From CAYLKS01 sp964384205 [NCBI: uncultured bacterium] (GTDB lineage: Bacteria; JAGOEH01), in NCBI GenBank assembly GCA_964384205.1, contig CAYLKS010000017.1, positions 1-49,052 of the forward strand: DNA of 49,052 nucleotides. Direction: 5' to 3'. Made by a program: the position numbers and the translations under genes. The notes below the pieces were generated by a model that was not told the DNA's origin, did not search any database, and worked only from the letters and a program-made list of their open reading frames with translations. The number at the start of each line of letters is the position of its first letter. Positions within the stretch are counted from its first letter, which is position 1. This document shows positions 26,407 to 36,100 of this stretch, piece after piece.

Positions 26407-27147
26407 TTATTTAAATTTTTCCAACAATTGCTTTAAATACATCCTCCCTACTGGTAATTTGGTGTTTTTTAAATCTATCATTTCAATTTTATATTTATTT
26501 CCAAATAATTTATGTATCCTTTTTATTTTATTGATATTGACTATATAACTTTTATGGATTCTAATAAATATTTCAGGGTCAAGTAAAGAAACAAGCTCTT
26601 TTAAAGATTTATCATAAAAAAATTCAGAATCATAATTACATAAAAATATATATTTATCCTCAGCTTTAAAATAAAAAACATCTTCTTGAGGAATAATAAG
26701 AAAAGACGATCTTTCTCTAATTAAAAATTTAGTTATATAATTTTTTCTAACTGAAAGCTGCCCAAGAAGTGATTTTATATCCAAATCTATTTGATCAATT
26801 GACAATACTCTATCAATAGATTTATGCAATCTTTCAAAAGAAATAGGTTTTAAAATATAATCTACTGCCCATTTTTCAAAAGCTTCTATAGCATAATTAT
26901 CATATGCTGTAATAAATATTATCTTGGGTAAATATTCTAATTCATCAACAAGCTTGATTCCAGAAATCTCTGGTAAATTTATATCCAAAAAAACTATATC
27001 AGGTTTATATGAATTAATCAATTTAACTGCATCTATCCCGTCTAAGGCTTTTCCTATAATATTTAATCTCCCATCTTCCTTGATTAATTTTTCAATTAAA
27101 TTTAAAGAATGAATTTCATCTTCCACAATTATACATCTATTTTTCAT
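26407..27147 (-). CDS. LytTR-family response regulator
   Basis: The 246-residue protein has a receiver domain (1-120) with acidic pocket E9/D10, phospho-acceptor D55 in IVFLDINLP, and the conserved lysine in DYILKP, followed by a LytTR DNA-binding domain (about 145-246) containing EDVFYFKAEDKYIFL and FIRIHKSYIVN. It should bind DNA as a dimer when phosphorylated by the adjoining kinase, whose gene overlaps it by 11 bases. It is the last gene of a seven-gene minus-strand run with an ABC transporter, a LolA-like protein and a beta-barrel protein, so it may regulate that run. I could not identify a convincing LytTR site. Confidence 0.94.
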   Translation of the reverse strand: MKNRCIIVEDEIHSLNLIEKLIKEDGRLNIIGKALDGIDAVKLINSYKPDIVFLDINLPEISGIKLVDELEYLPKIIFITAYDNYAIEAFEKWAVDYILKPISFERLHKSIDRVLSIDQIDLDIKSLLGQLSVRKNYITKFLIRERSSFLIIPQEDVFYFKAEDKYIFLCNYDSEFFYDKSLKELVSLLDPEIFIRIHKSYIVNINKIKRIHKLFGNKYKIEMIDLKNTKLPVGRMYLKQLLEKFK

Positions 27148-28198
27148 AAGGCAACTCCAATTTAATTATTGTAATATGCTCAGAAAAATTATCAATAAAA
27201 AGTTTTGCCCTATCTCCATAAATAAGTTTAAGTCTTTCAGAAATACTATAAAGTCCAAAACCCAAACGAGATGTATCTTTAAAAGAAGCTCCTGTATTTT
27301 CTACTAAAATACATATATTCTCATTCATTTTTTTTATCTTAACAGCTATATCACCTCCTTTTTTACTTTTTGCTATACCATGAACAACGGCGTTTTCAAC
27401 AATTGGCTCAATTAAAAAAGCAGGAATTTTCTCTTTCTTAAGCTCATCCTGTATATCTATAGTAAAATTTAATTTATCTCCCATCCTAATTTTTTCAATT
27501 TCAAGATATTTCTTTATTAACTGAAGTTCTTCATCAATAGTAATATACTCTTTTTCATTAAGCTGAAAAGTTCTTCTATAAATTTCTGATAAATTCAATA
27601 TACATTTTTCAGCATCCTTTGGTGAAGTATAAATCAAAGATAAAAGAGTATTCAATGTATTGAACAAAAAATGGGGATTTATTTTCGACTGTAACATTGC
27701 AAGCTTTGTCTGGACATGAAGCTTTTGCAACCTTTCATACTCTGCTTCTTTTCTTTTTAATCTATTTTCCAAAATAGAATAAAACATTAACATACCAGCA
27801 ATAAATAATGTAACAAAATATAAAGCTATATACATAATGTTCCTTGAGCCTGGATCTACCAATATAAAATCATGATAAATAAACGTATTAATAATAAAAG
27901 AACCAACTTCAAGCCCTAATGTAGTCGAAAAAACCGTTATAACTATTGAAATTAAAATAACTTGAATCTTTTTCTTCTTATTCCAGAAAAAACCGGCTAT
28001 AATAAACATACTATATGTAATTAACCCTATAGAATTAGCCAAAATAAAAGAAATTATAAAAATTTGATAAGCATTTTTTGAATTATTCTCTAATACATTA
28101 ATTCCTCCAATTATAAAACCAATGATATTACTTAATAATAATTGATGCACTAAATGATGTTTGAACTTCTTCCAGAATAACAAAATAAATTCTTTCAT
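27137..28198 (-). CDS. LytS/YehU-type sensor histidine kinase
   Basis: This 353-residue inner-membrane kinase has four to five hydrophobic segments in the first 150 residues, a short coiled coil (LKRKEAEYERLQKL), the His_kinase domain with phospho-acceptor H176 in INPHFLFNTLN, and an HATPase_c domain with PIVENAVVHGI and a GFGLYSISERL G-box. The membrane part lacks a recognisable extracellular sensor domain, so the signal may be sensed within the membrane, for example envelope stress, or through the neighbouring transporter. It pairs with the overlapping LytTR regulator. AAGGA lies about 9 bases before the ATG. Confidence 0.93.
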   Translation of the reverse strand: MKEFILLFWKKFKHHLVHQLLLSNIIGFIIGGINVLENNSKNAYQIFIISFILANSIGLITYSMFIIAGFFWNKKKKIQVILISIVITVFSTTLGLEVGSFIINTFIYHDFILVDPGSRNIMYIALYFVTLFIAGMLMFYSILENRLKRKEAEYERLQKLHVQTKLAMLQSKINPHFLFNTLNTLLSLIYTSPKDAEKCILNLSEIYRRTFQLNEKEYITIDEELQLIKKYLEIEKIRMGDKLNFTIDIQDELKKEKIPAFLIEPIVENAVVHGIAKSKKGGDIAVKIKKMNENICILVENTGASFKDTSRLGFGLYSISERLKLIYGDRAKLFIDNFSEHITIIKLELPYEK

Positions 28199-28265
28199 AA
28201 AATGTCCTTTTTCGAAATATAGAAATAATAATTAATTTTTCAAAATAAAAAAATTACAACCTACT

Positions 28266-29459
28266 TTAAAATAAAAATCTAAAACCAAAATTCAATATAT
28301 GAGAATATAAAGAATTTTTAAATTCACTCTTTTTCTTCCCATTAAAAAATACGGGCTTAATATAAATAGTAAAATTATTTTTAAAAGGAATGTCAATATC
28401 AGCAAGATAAATCAAACTGGCATCATCAACATTAAAAACTGATATTAAAGAAAAAGAAAAATTACTAAAATTTTTAGCAATTCTAATAAAAAAATAATCT
28501 TTAAATAAATAAACTTCTTTCAAAAAGTTCAGTACAGAATAACAATTCATAGGACTAAAATCAGAATCCGCTTCATAATTATATTTAAAATATTTCCATA
28601 GCTTTAAATATTCTTCTTCTTTAATCCCAAAATCTCTATGGTAAAATTCACCAATTACACTATAGCCAAAAATACTATAATTAAAACCAAGCATAAATTC
28701 TTTTAAATTTTTTCTTTTCTCTTTAAAAAATTCTATTTCTGACGTATAAACCTTTTTTTCATTCTCTTCAAAAATTATAGGATGATAGTAAAAATCAATA
28801 TCATTTTTAATAATAACTTCACCATGTAATTCCAAAGCATCTCCAAAAGTATTAGCAAAACCGCAGCCATATTCTATTTTTTTATTTTCAGTATAAAATA
28901 AAAGTGAATAAACATCGAATCCTTTGAAATAAAGATAGCCTAATAATGCATAATTGTGCCAGCTTTTATTCTTAAATTTAACAAATGAAAAATAAAAATC
29001 TTCAAAAAAATATTCAAATTTAAACAGCCAAATTAGTTCCTGAGATAAATCTTTATTATCAGGATCATATATATTTTTTTTTCTGGAAATGACTGATATA
29101 GGATTATAAAAATATCCTGTTCCAAATGTTGTATAAGTTTTACCAAATAAAATTTGTAAACTTGAATATTCAAATTTACAATTCAATTCTCTAAATTCAT
29201 CCTGTAAAGTTGAGGAATTATAATTTTTAATATCATATTCTGCATTAACCTCAAAAAATCTATTGTGAAATTTTAGATGAGGTACAAAGCGAATAAAAGC
29301 ACTATTTGTTTCTGGAGATAATAAATTTTTATACTGCCATAAACTAAATTTATTCACATTATATAACGAATAATCATAAGAAATAAAAACTTTTTTATCA
29401 ATTGAAAATGGCATAACATCAATAAACAAAATGAAAAACAAAATTAGGACTCTACTCAT
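28266..29459 (-). CDS. Predicted outer-membrane beta-barrel protein
   Basis: I do not recognise a named family. The 397-residue protein starts at ATG 29459 with AAAGGAA nearby (a longer frame to 29492 overlaps the previous gene). It has a signal peptide (MSRVLILFFILFIDVMPFS), then many alternating aromatic/hydrophobic strands such as LLGYLYFKGFDVYSLLFYT and FGYSVIGEFYHRDFG. It ends in Phe (FGFRFLF), the usual signal for assembly by BamA. This suggests a barrel of perhaps 14-18 strands. It follows the LolA-like gene by 13 bases, so it is a candidate outer-membrane end point for whatever the ABC transporter and LolA-like protein move. Confidence 0.72.
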   Translation of the reverse strand: MSRVLILFFILFIDVMPFSIDKKVFISYDYSLYNVNKFSLWQYKNLLSPETNSAFIRFVPHLKFHNRFFEVNAEYDIKNYNSSTLQDEFRELNCKFEYSSLQILFGKTYTTFGTGYFYNPISVISRKKNIYDPDNKDLSQELIWLFKFEYFFEDFYFSFVKFKNKSWHNYALLGYLYFKGFDVYSLLFYTENKKIEYGCGFANTFGDALELHGEVIIKNDIDFYYHPIIFEENEKKVYTSEIEFFKEKRKNLKEFMLGFNYSIFGYSVIGEFYHRDFGIKEEEYLKLWKYFKYNYEADSDFSPMNCYSVLNFLKEVYLFKDYFFIRIAKNFSNFSFSLISVFNVDDASLIYLADIDIPFKNNFTIYIKPVFFNGKKKSEFKNSLYSHILNFGFRFLF

Positions 29460-29472
29460 GGCAAAAATTCCT

Positions 29473-30186
29473 TTAAAAAGGATTAAAATCATATAAATAT
29501 GACTTATTAAAATATTTAGTCGGTATATTTATTTTCTTAATATTAAAATTTTCAATTACTGTAAAAAAATTATCTTTAAACTTATTAACAATTTTAACTT
29601 TATTTATAAATTTCCTTTTATTATGTAAAGTTGAATAAAAAAAGTAAGCTGTTTTAAAATGTTTACCAGAAATCAAATAATAATTTGCCTTGAGTGGTGA
29701 AAAATTATCCTTTTTTACAAAAAGTTCTATTTTATTATATGTAGCAGAACTTCTTTTAGCTTTTAAATACAAAATATTCATACTATCCTTAGAAACCATT
29801 GAATCTATTGTATAATCTTCATCATATGAAATTTTAGCAATATCGCCATTTGACGCCTGACCTAATAATCTTTGAATAGGAGTAATACGCAATGCTCTTT
29901 TGGAACCAGGTAAGTTAATCCATAAATTATTATCCTTCATCAAAATTTTCATTCCTTTATTTTTACCCTTATAACAATATAAAAGACTTTTTTTATTCCC
30001 CTTAAAAAAACCAACAAAAAGAGAACTATCTACAAGTTCATTATTTTTAAAGTCAATAATTTTTATATTTATTTGAAAAGATTTTGTGAATTTTCTATAA
30101 GAATCAATCTTTTTCAAAATTTTATTATTTGCCAAACTAAAATAAGATCCATAAAATAAAAAAATAATAATAAATAATACTTTCAT
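29473..30186 (-). CDS. LolA-like outer-membrane lipoprotein-sorting protein
   Basis: The 237-residue protein has a signal peptide (MKVLFIIIFLFYGSYFSLA) and the profile of the LolA/LolB-like half-barrel family sometimes annotated as outer membrane lipoprotein-sorting protein. Features include MKILMKDNNLWINLPGSKRALRITP, a mid-protein stretch resembling the COG2834 group seen beside MacB/LolCDE-type transporters in spirochaetes. It probably carries a lipidated or hydrophobic cargo across the periplasm. It is soluble by prediction, since there is no lipobox Cys. Its ATG shares one base with the permease stop (TAATG), tying it to the ABC transporter. Confidence 0.75.
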   Translation of the reverse strand: MKVLFIIIFLFYGSYFSLANNKILKKIDSYRKFTKSFQINIKIIDFKNNELVDSSLFVGFFKGNKKSLLYCYKGKNKGMKILMKDNNLWINLPGSKRALRITPIQRLLGQASNGDIAKISYDEDYTIDSMVSKDSMNILYLKAKRSSATYNKIELFVKKDNFSPLKANYYLISGKHFKTAYFFYSTLHNKRKFINKVKIVNKFKDNFFTVIENFNIKKINIPTKYFNKSYLYDFNPF

Positions 30187-31400
30187 TATTCACTCCTTAA
30201 CGCTATGGCAATATTTTCTTTAAAAATTTTTAAAGAAGGTATCATACAAGAAAATATAACAACACTAAAAGAAATAACTGCCAGAAAAAGATTATTATCA
30301 AACAATAGTCTAACCATCAATGTATATCCTCTTGCAGAACCAGGAGGCGGTGGCATCATTATGTTAGCATTATTTATCACAATAGATGCGACATATTCAA
30401 ACAATATTCCAAATGCAATACCGATTATAGATAACCAAACTCCTTCTGCAACAAGTAATTTAAAAACTTCTAATTTTGTTGTCCCAATAGCTCGCAATGT
30501 TGCAAACTCTCTTCTTCTTTCCAAAATAGACATCAATATAGTATTCATACTTGAAAAAAATACTATTATCATCAAAATTATAGTAAGAACAGATACTATT
30601 TGATAAAAAAATGATAATACCTTCTTATAATATAAAGCTAAATCATACCATGGAATCAATTTTAAATCTTTACTTAATATTTTATTAAGTTTTTTATTAG
30701 CAATCTCCATATCTTCTGTATCATAAAGGCCAATCACAATCTTTCCCACTTTATTTGTTCTGAGTAAATCAAAAGCTTTATTTATCCAGATCATTGCGAA
30801 TCTTTTACTAAGCTCAGAACTTGCTAATGACATTGTACCTATAAATTTAAAATCCATAGCATTTAATGCACCTTCAGTAGTAGTTGTCATTAGAGTAATA
30901 TAATCCCCTTGTTTTAAATTTAATGATTTTGCTAATTTATCCCCCAGAATAATTCCGTCTGGCTCATTTGATAATATTTCATAAGGTTTTTCATTAATAA
31001 AAGTATTTCCTAAAATTATTTCCTTTTCAGGATTTACAGCTGAAACTAAAATCGCATTGGATTTATAATCTGTTGCAACTAATCCTGTAAAATTAATTCT
31101 TGGAAGTGCTACATTCACCTCATCTATTTTCTCAATCTCTCCAATCATTTTTCGATAATTAGTAACCCCATATTGCAAAATTGTCTGTTCCTCTTCTTCT
31201 TTCAAAGATTTTTTATTTACCACCTGAAAATGACCAGTTTGAGAATAAATGGTACTTTCCCGCAAGCCCCATTTAACATAATTGATATATCCAAAGGCCA
31301 ATCCTAACATACTGAAACCTAAAGATATTGTAAAAAGGGTTAAAATTGTCCTTTTTTTATTTCTAAAAATATTTTTTAATGATAAACTTAAAATTTTCAT
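30186..31400 (-). CDS. ABC transporter permease, FtsX/MacB/LolCE type
   Basis: The 404-residue protein has the FtsX-fold layout: one N-terminal TM helix (about 17-37), a periplasmic domain of roughly 230 residues, then three C-terminal TM helices with ERRREFATLRAIGTTKLEVFKLLVAEG, the coupling-helix motif of the family. Such permeases do not pump small substrates through a channel; they drive periplasmic work such as extracting lipoproteins (LolCDE) or expelling peptides (MacB). One permease gene is present, so it should act as a homodimer. It overlaps the ATPase gene by 4 bases (ATGA) and the LolA-like gene by one base, pointing to lipoprotein or lipid trafficking. Confidence 0.92.
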   Translation of the reverse strand: MKILSLSLKNIFRNKKRTILTLFTISLGFSMLGLAFGYINYVKWGLRESTIYSQTGHFQVVNKKSLKEEEEQTILQYGVTNYRKMIGEIEKIDEVNVALPRINFTGLVATDYKSNAILVSAVNPEKEIILGNTFINEKPYEILSNEPDGIILGDKLAKSLNLKQGDYITLMTTTTEGALNAMDFKFIGTMSLASSELSKRFAMIWINKAFDLLRTNKVGKIVIGLYDTEDMEIANKKLNKILSKDLKLIPWYDLALYYKKVLSFFYQIVSVLTIILMIIVFFSSMNTILMSILERRREFATLRAIGTTKLEVFKLLVAEGVWLSIIGIAFGILFEYVASIVINNANIMMPPPPGSARGYTLMVRLLFDNNLFLAVISFSVVIFSCMIPSLKIFKENIAIALRSE

Positions 31401-32071
31401 TTTCCCTCCATTATGATACCGTCCCTGATATTAATGATTTTTTCACCATGTTCAATAACAATGGGATCATGGCTTGCTATCAAAAATGTTATCTTATTAT
31501 TAAAAAACAACTCCTTCATCAAATCTATAATCTCTCTTGTAGTATTAGAATCTAAATTTGCAGTAGGTTCATCTGCAACAACTAATTCGGGTTCTTTTAC
31601 TAAAGCTCGAGCAATAGAAACACGCTGTCTTTCCCCTCCAGATAATTCTTTAGATTTATGTTTTCTTCTATGCCATAAACCAACTTTATTCAAATAATAT
31701 TCAATCTTATCTTTCTTCTCTTTCCTTCTAACGCCCAATAAATCAAGAGCATATTCAACATTTTCATACACTGATAAAACCGGGATAATATTAAAAGATT
31801 GAAAAATAAAACCTATTTTCTCTCTTCTTAATTTAGTTAATTTAGATTCTGAAAAATCTGTAACATCTTCCCCATCAAAATAAATTCTGCCAGAAGTAGG
31901 CTTATCAATTAGTCCACAAATATTTAATAATGTAGTTTTACCGGACCCAGACGGCCCTGCAATAACATTAAATTCATGTTCTTGAACTAAAAAATCTACA
32001 TCATTTAGTGCCAAAACACTAACTTTACCCATTTTGTACTTTTTTAAAATTTTTTTACCTTCTATTTTCAT
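31397..32071 (-). CDS. ABC transporter ATPase, LolD/MacB type
   Basis: This 224-residue cytoplasmic ATPase has Walker A GPSGSGKT at 39-46, a Q-loop in FIFQSFNIIPVLSVYENVE, the signature LSGGERQRVSIARAL, Walker B LVVADEPTANLD and the switch His in IASHDP. The ENVEYAL and DEPTANLDS details are typical of the LolD/MacB/FtsE group, matching its permease partner. It overlaps the permease gene and lies 15 bases after the TPR protein gene. Confidence 0.95.
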   Translation of the reverse strand: MKIEGKKILKKYKMGKVSVLALNDVDFLVQEHEFNVIAGPSGSGKTTLLNICGLIDKPTSGRIYFDGEDVTDFSESKLTKLRREKIGFIFQSFNIIPVLSVYENVEYALDLLGVRRKEKKDKIEYYLNKVGLWHRRKHKSKELSGGERQRVSIARALVKEPELVVADEPTANLDSNTTREIIDLMKELFFNNKITFLIASHDPIVIEHGEKIINIRDGIIMEGK

Positions 32072-32086
32072 TATATCTTATCCTTT

Positions 32087-32686
32087 TTATTTACTATTAT
32101 ATTTTTTCAAATATTCTGACGCATTTGCTGCTAATTCTGATTTATTATCAATAGCCAATACATTTTCCCACATTTTCTTTGCTTTTTCTAAGTGTGAATT
32201 ATTTTTATAAAAAATTCCTGCTTGAAGATAAATCTTTTGCTTAATTTCTGGCGGGAAATACTGAAATTTATTATTTGAAAAAATAAAATCGAAATCTTTT
32301 TCCACAACAGTTTTTCTACCAAAAAAAGATGGTAAATTCATATTATTAAATGCTCGTTCTATCCTCAAGCCAATATTTTCTGGTTCAAGATTTACCGCTT
32401 TATCCATATATGCAAGCCCTCTTTTAACATGCTTCATCTTGTTCCATGGCATTTTAGAATATTTTCCTTTAAGAGTATAAATGCCACCCAATATCATCAG
32501 CGCCTTTGCATTTTTTGCATCCTCTTTTAAAATATCCTTTATAAGCATTTCTGCCTTCTCCAGAGATTTTTTATCTCCAGAATTAACTAACTTTTTGTAT
32601 AACATCTCTGCTTGCTTTAAACTACCATCAACATCAGCAAATACTACATTAAAAAATAAAAGCAATAAAAAAACTAAACGATACAT
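32087..32686 (-). CDS. Exported TPR-repeat protein
   Basis: The start is ATG 32686, with GGAGG about 7 bases upstream; an ORF to 32743 begins before this site. The 199-residue protein has a signal peptide (MYRLVFLLLLFFNVVFA) and then helical repeats resembling TPRs: SLEKAEMLIKDILKEDAKNAKALMILGGIY, a GLAYMDKAVNLEPENIGLRIERA unit, and a C-terminal HLEKAKKMWENVLAIDNKSELA unit. It should be periplasmic and act as a protein-protein scaffold. As first gene of the LytTR-linked transport run it may deliver or recognise the cargo. No specific function is assignable. Confidence 0.78.
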   Translation of the reverse strand: MYRLVFLLLLFFNVVFADVDGSLKQAEMLYKKLVNSGDKKSLEKAEMLIKDILKEDAKNAKALMILGGIYTLKGKYSKMPWNKMKHVKRGLAYMDKAVNLEPENIGLRIERAFNNMNLPSFFGRKTVVEKDFDFIFSNNKFQYFPPEIKQKIYLQAGIFYKNNSHLEKAKKMWENVLAIDNKSELAANASEYLKKYNSK

Positions 32687-33187
32687 AATGATACCTCCAT
32701 TTTTAAAACAAAATTGATCAGTTAAATTAAGTTTAAACAACATGTTATCTCCTTTTTTATAAAAAATATTATAAAAAATAGAAAAACAAAATTTTTAGCG
32801 ATATTCTGTATAAATAGACTGATGAAAGGTATAATTTAATGGATAAACAGTGATAAAAATAAAACAGATTGTAAAAAAAAGATATTAACTCTATAAAAAA
32901 TACTATACCAATAAAAAAACTTTACTATTTGACTATTATTTATAGCAAAAGCTATTGTTTTAAATCAAATAAAAATTTAATACTTTAATCAACGGAATCA
33001 TTTGATTTTACTTTAGAACATTATTCAATTATAAAATTATATTATCTAAAAAAGCTCTAAAAAACAACGAAAATATTAAATTTATAATATGGAAGATTAA
33101 AAAAAAATATTTATCCTTTTGGATACCTCTTTTTCTTAACCCTCAAATATAGAGATACTCTTTAAAGAGTACCTCTATATTCATATT
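32687..33187. other. Intergenic region upstream of the LytTR-linked run
   Basis: Five hundred non-coding bases, nearly all A/T, with stops dense in all six frames. The promoter of the TPR-ABC-LolA-kinase run must lie here on the minus strand, but no site is clear enough to call. Visible structure is an inverted repeat AAATCAAAT/ATTTGATTT (32962-32970 and 33000-33008, 29 bases between arms), a possible regulator site, and the long palindrome at 33146-33181 that closes the RND operon. I see no RNA gene. Confidence 0.5.
33146..33181 (-). terminator. 36-bp near-perfect palindrome after the RND operon
   Basis: Arms 33146-33163 and 33164-33181 are complementary with one mismatch and no spacer, making an 18-bp hairpin whose first base is 7 bases after the stop of the last RND gene on the minus strand. 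The stem contains AGAG.ACTCTTT. The bases after it (TTTGAGGG) are only briefly T-rich, so it is not a textbook rho-independent terminator. Transcription end or mRNA 3' protection is the likeliest role. Confidence 0.6.
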
Positions 33188-36100
33188 TTAAAACCTTGAT
33201 ATAAAATTTTTCCAAAAAGTTCTTAAATCATCTAAATATGTATAAATTAAAGGAACTGTGAATAATGTAAGTATGGTAGAAGCCAGAAGGCCACCTATCA
33301 TTGTAACACCCATTGGAGTGTAAGGAATACCAATCAAAGAAGTATTTCCAATGGCCATAGGCAAAAGGCCAAATATTGTAGTAAAAGCAGTCATCAAAAT
33401 TGGCCTATATCTATGTAATCCTGCTTCAATAATTGCATCACTTCGCGAAAGTCCGCTATTTCTAAATTGATTTATCATATCAATTAATACAATAGCATTA
33501 TTCACAACAACCCCAACCAATACAACAAGGCCGATACCAGCCATAATATCAAAAGTAGTATTCGTAATATACAAAAGCCAGAAGGCACCTGCAAAAGCTG
33601 TTGGAATTGATATTAATACAGAAAGAGGTAAAACATAAGACTCAAATAAAACTCCCATTATTATAAAAACAAAAAGAATTGATAAAAGCAAAGAAAAAGC
33701 AAGATCTTGATTCTGTTCTTCCATCCTTCTAAACCTTCGGCCTTCAGAATAAGAATATCCTTCTGGGAAATTATAATTTTTTAAAATATTTCCTGCTGCC
33801 ATTCTAACCCTCATCATATCCTTTTCATTTACATATACTTGCATTTGTAAAAAAGACTTCCCATTTTCTCTCTTAATATTTCCCATACCTTTGGCTATTT
33901 TCATATCAGCAATAGAAGCAAGATCTACTGATCTTCCTGAATTTGTCCGTATTAAAGTATTTTTTAGTTTATGAAAAGAAGTTTCATCCAATTTATTATA
34001 TTTCAAATAAATTGGAATTTCCCTCTCATCTGTTATAAAATTAGAAATTTTACGCCCTCGAAAGGTATAACTTATGTAATAAGCAATATATCTTGGATCA
34101 ATTCCTAAATTTTGTGCAATTTCTCTATTTACAATGATATGAATTTCATCTTTACCTGTCTCCATATCATTATCAACACTTAAAACTCCAGGTATAAGAG
34201 TTAATTGGGATTCTAAATCCTCAGCAATCTCGACTAATTTATCAATATCTTTACCCTGCAACGTATATTCTAAATAATTATTATTACTGCCTCCCATATC
34301 ACTCCACGAATATCGAATTCTAACACCTGGAATTTCTGGCAATTGTTTTTTTAAATCTTCAATTAATTCTACTCTTGTTAATCTTCTTCTATACTTTATT
34401 CCCAAAATACTCTTAATCTTATTATAAACAACTTGATACCATTGCTTATCCTCAATAGGTTTTAAGTATAATTCTATTCTTCCTCTAAAACCATTAACCC
34501 TTGTTAAAATATATTTAATATTATAAACACTATCCCTTTCTGCAATTTTTGATGCTAAATATAATAAAGTACTATCGGCTTTTTCAACTGAATAATTAGA
34601 AGGAAACCTCACCCTTATCCTTGCATCAGTAGGCCCTCCTTCTGCTCTGTCAGTTTTATTTACTTTGCTAAAAGGAACAAAACTGCTAAGCAAAACAAAC
34701 AATAATGCTATAGTAAAATCTAATCTCCTGCGCAGCATTAACTGTAAAGCTTTTTTATAAAACCCTGATAATTTATCCACAATTGTTTGATTATCAGTTA
34801 TTAAAAATTGTTTCTCTATCTTTATAGTTCCTAAAGGAATTAATACCAATGCTATAAATAAACTGCTTATAAGAGCAAAAATCACAGGAGTTCCTATCCT
34901 AACAAGAAAAAAAGACATTTCAGAATCACCAGACATTAACATCATAGGAAGAAAAACAACAATAGTTGTCAATGTTGCAAGAGTAATAGCAAGTCCAACC
35001 TCTGAGGCTCCCATAACAGCAGCCTTTCGAGGATCATACCCAATTTTTCTAAATCTATATATATTTTCAGTAATAACAATTGAATTATCTATCACCATTC
35101 CAACAGAGATCATAAGCCCCATAAGTGTTATCAAATTTAATGTCCAACCAATGAAATAAATAGCAATTACTGTAAAGAGCAATGTTAATGGAATAGCAAT
35201 TGTTAAAATAAGTGTAATCCTCAGGCGACGTAAAAAAAATAAAAGCACAATAAAAGCAAACAAGCCACCCCAAAAAGCAGTATACTGAACATTGCCAATT
35301 GAATCTTCAATCACAGAACCTTGATCCCAAAAAATAAAATATTTAAATTTTTCAAGTTCTTTATACCTTGAAAACTGTTCTTTCAATTTCTTTTTAATTA
35401 ATCTTACAGTTTCAACTGTATTTGCCTGACTTTCTTTATAAATAGCAATACCACCTGCTTTCTTTCCATTTATCCGCATCACATTCCGAATTTCATCATC
35501 ATAATCAAATCTGATGTCAGCAATATTTTTTAAATATATCCCATTTCTAATAACAATATTCTTAATATCATCTAAAGTTTTGAACTTCATATCCGCCCTA
35601 AGTAATAATTTTTGAGAGCCGTTATAAACATAACCTGCAGAAATTGAAAAATTGTCCTTACGAAGCCGTTGCATAATTTCTGATAGATTTATTTTCAAAG
35701 CCTTAAGTTTTTCTTCCTCTATAATAATCTGAAAATACTTTTCTCTAAAAGACCAAGTTTCAACATTTGCCACCCCTTTCAATCCTTCAAGAGGCCCTTT
35801 AACATATTTTTCAATCTGATAATTTGGATCTTTTAATGTAGAATCATACGTTATACCAAAATATAAAATAGGCTCATCATTTTCTCTAAATCTCCTTATG
35901 TACAAATGCTCAATTTCATCCGGTAAATACGGTTTAGCCCTTTCCAACCTATCTGAAACTTGAGAATAAGCAAGATCCATATTAGTATTCTGTGCAAATT
36001 CTAACCAGAACCAACATCCATTTGAAGAAGAATTATTATAAATTCTTTTTAAATTACTAACTGTTTTTATTTCATCTTCAATAGGTTTAACTATTTGTTG

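Noticed and set aside
29460-29492. Start of the barrel-protein gene at 29492
   Set aside because: It overlaps the end of the LolA-like gene and adds residues before the signal peptide; ATG 29459 has AAAGGAA upstream.
32962-33008. AAATCAAAT/ATTTGATTT inverted repeat as the LytTR binding site
   Set aside because: LytTR sites are usually direct repeats about two helical turns apart; this is an inverted pair with a 29-base gap in A/T-rich DNA and is listed only as a possibility.
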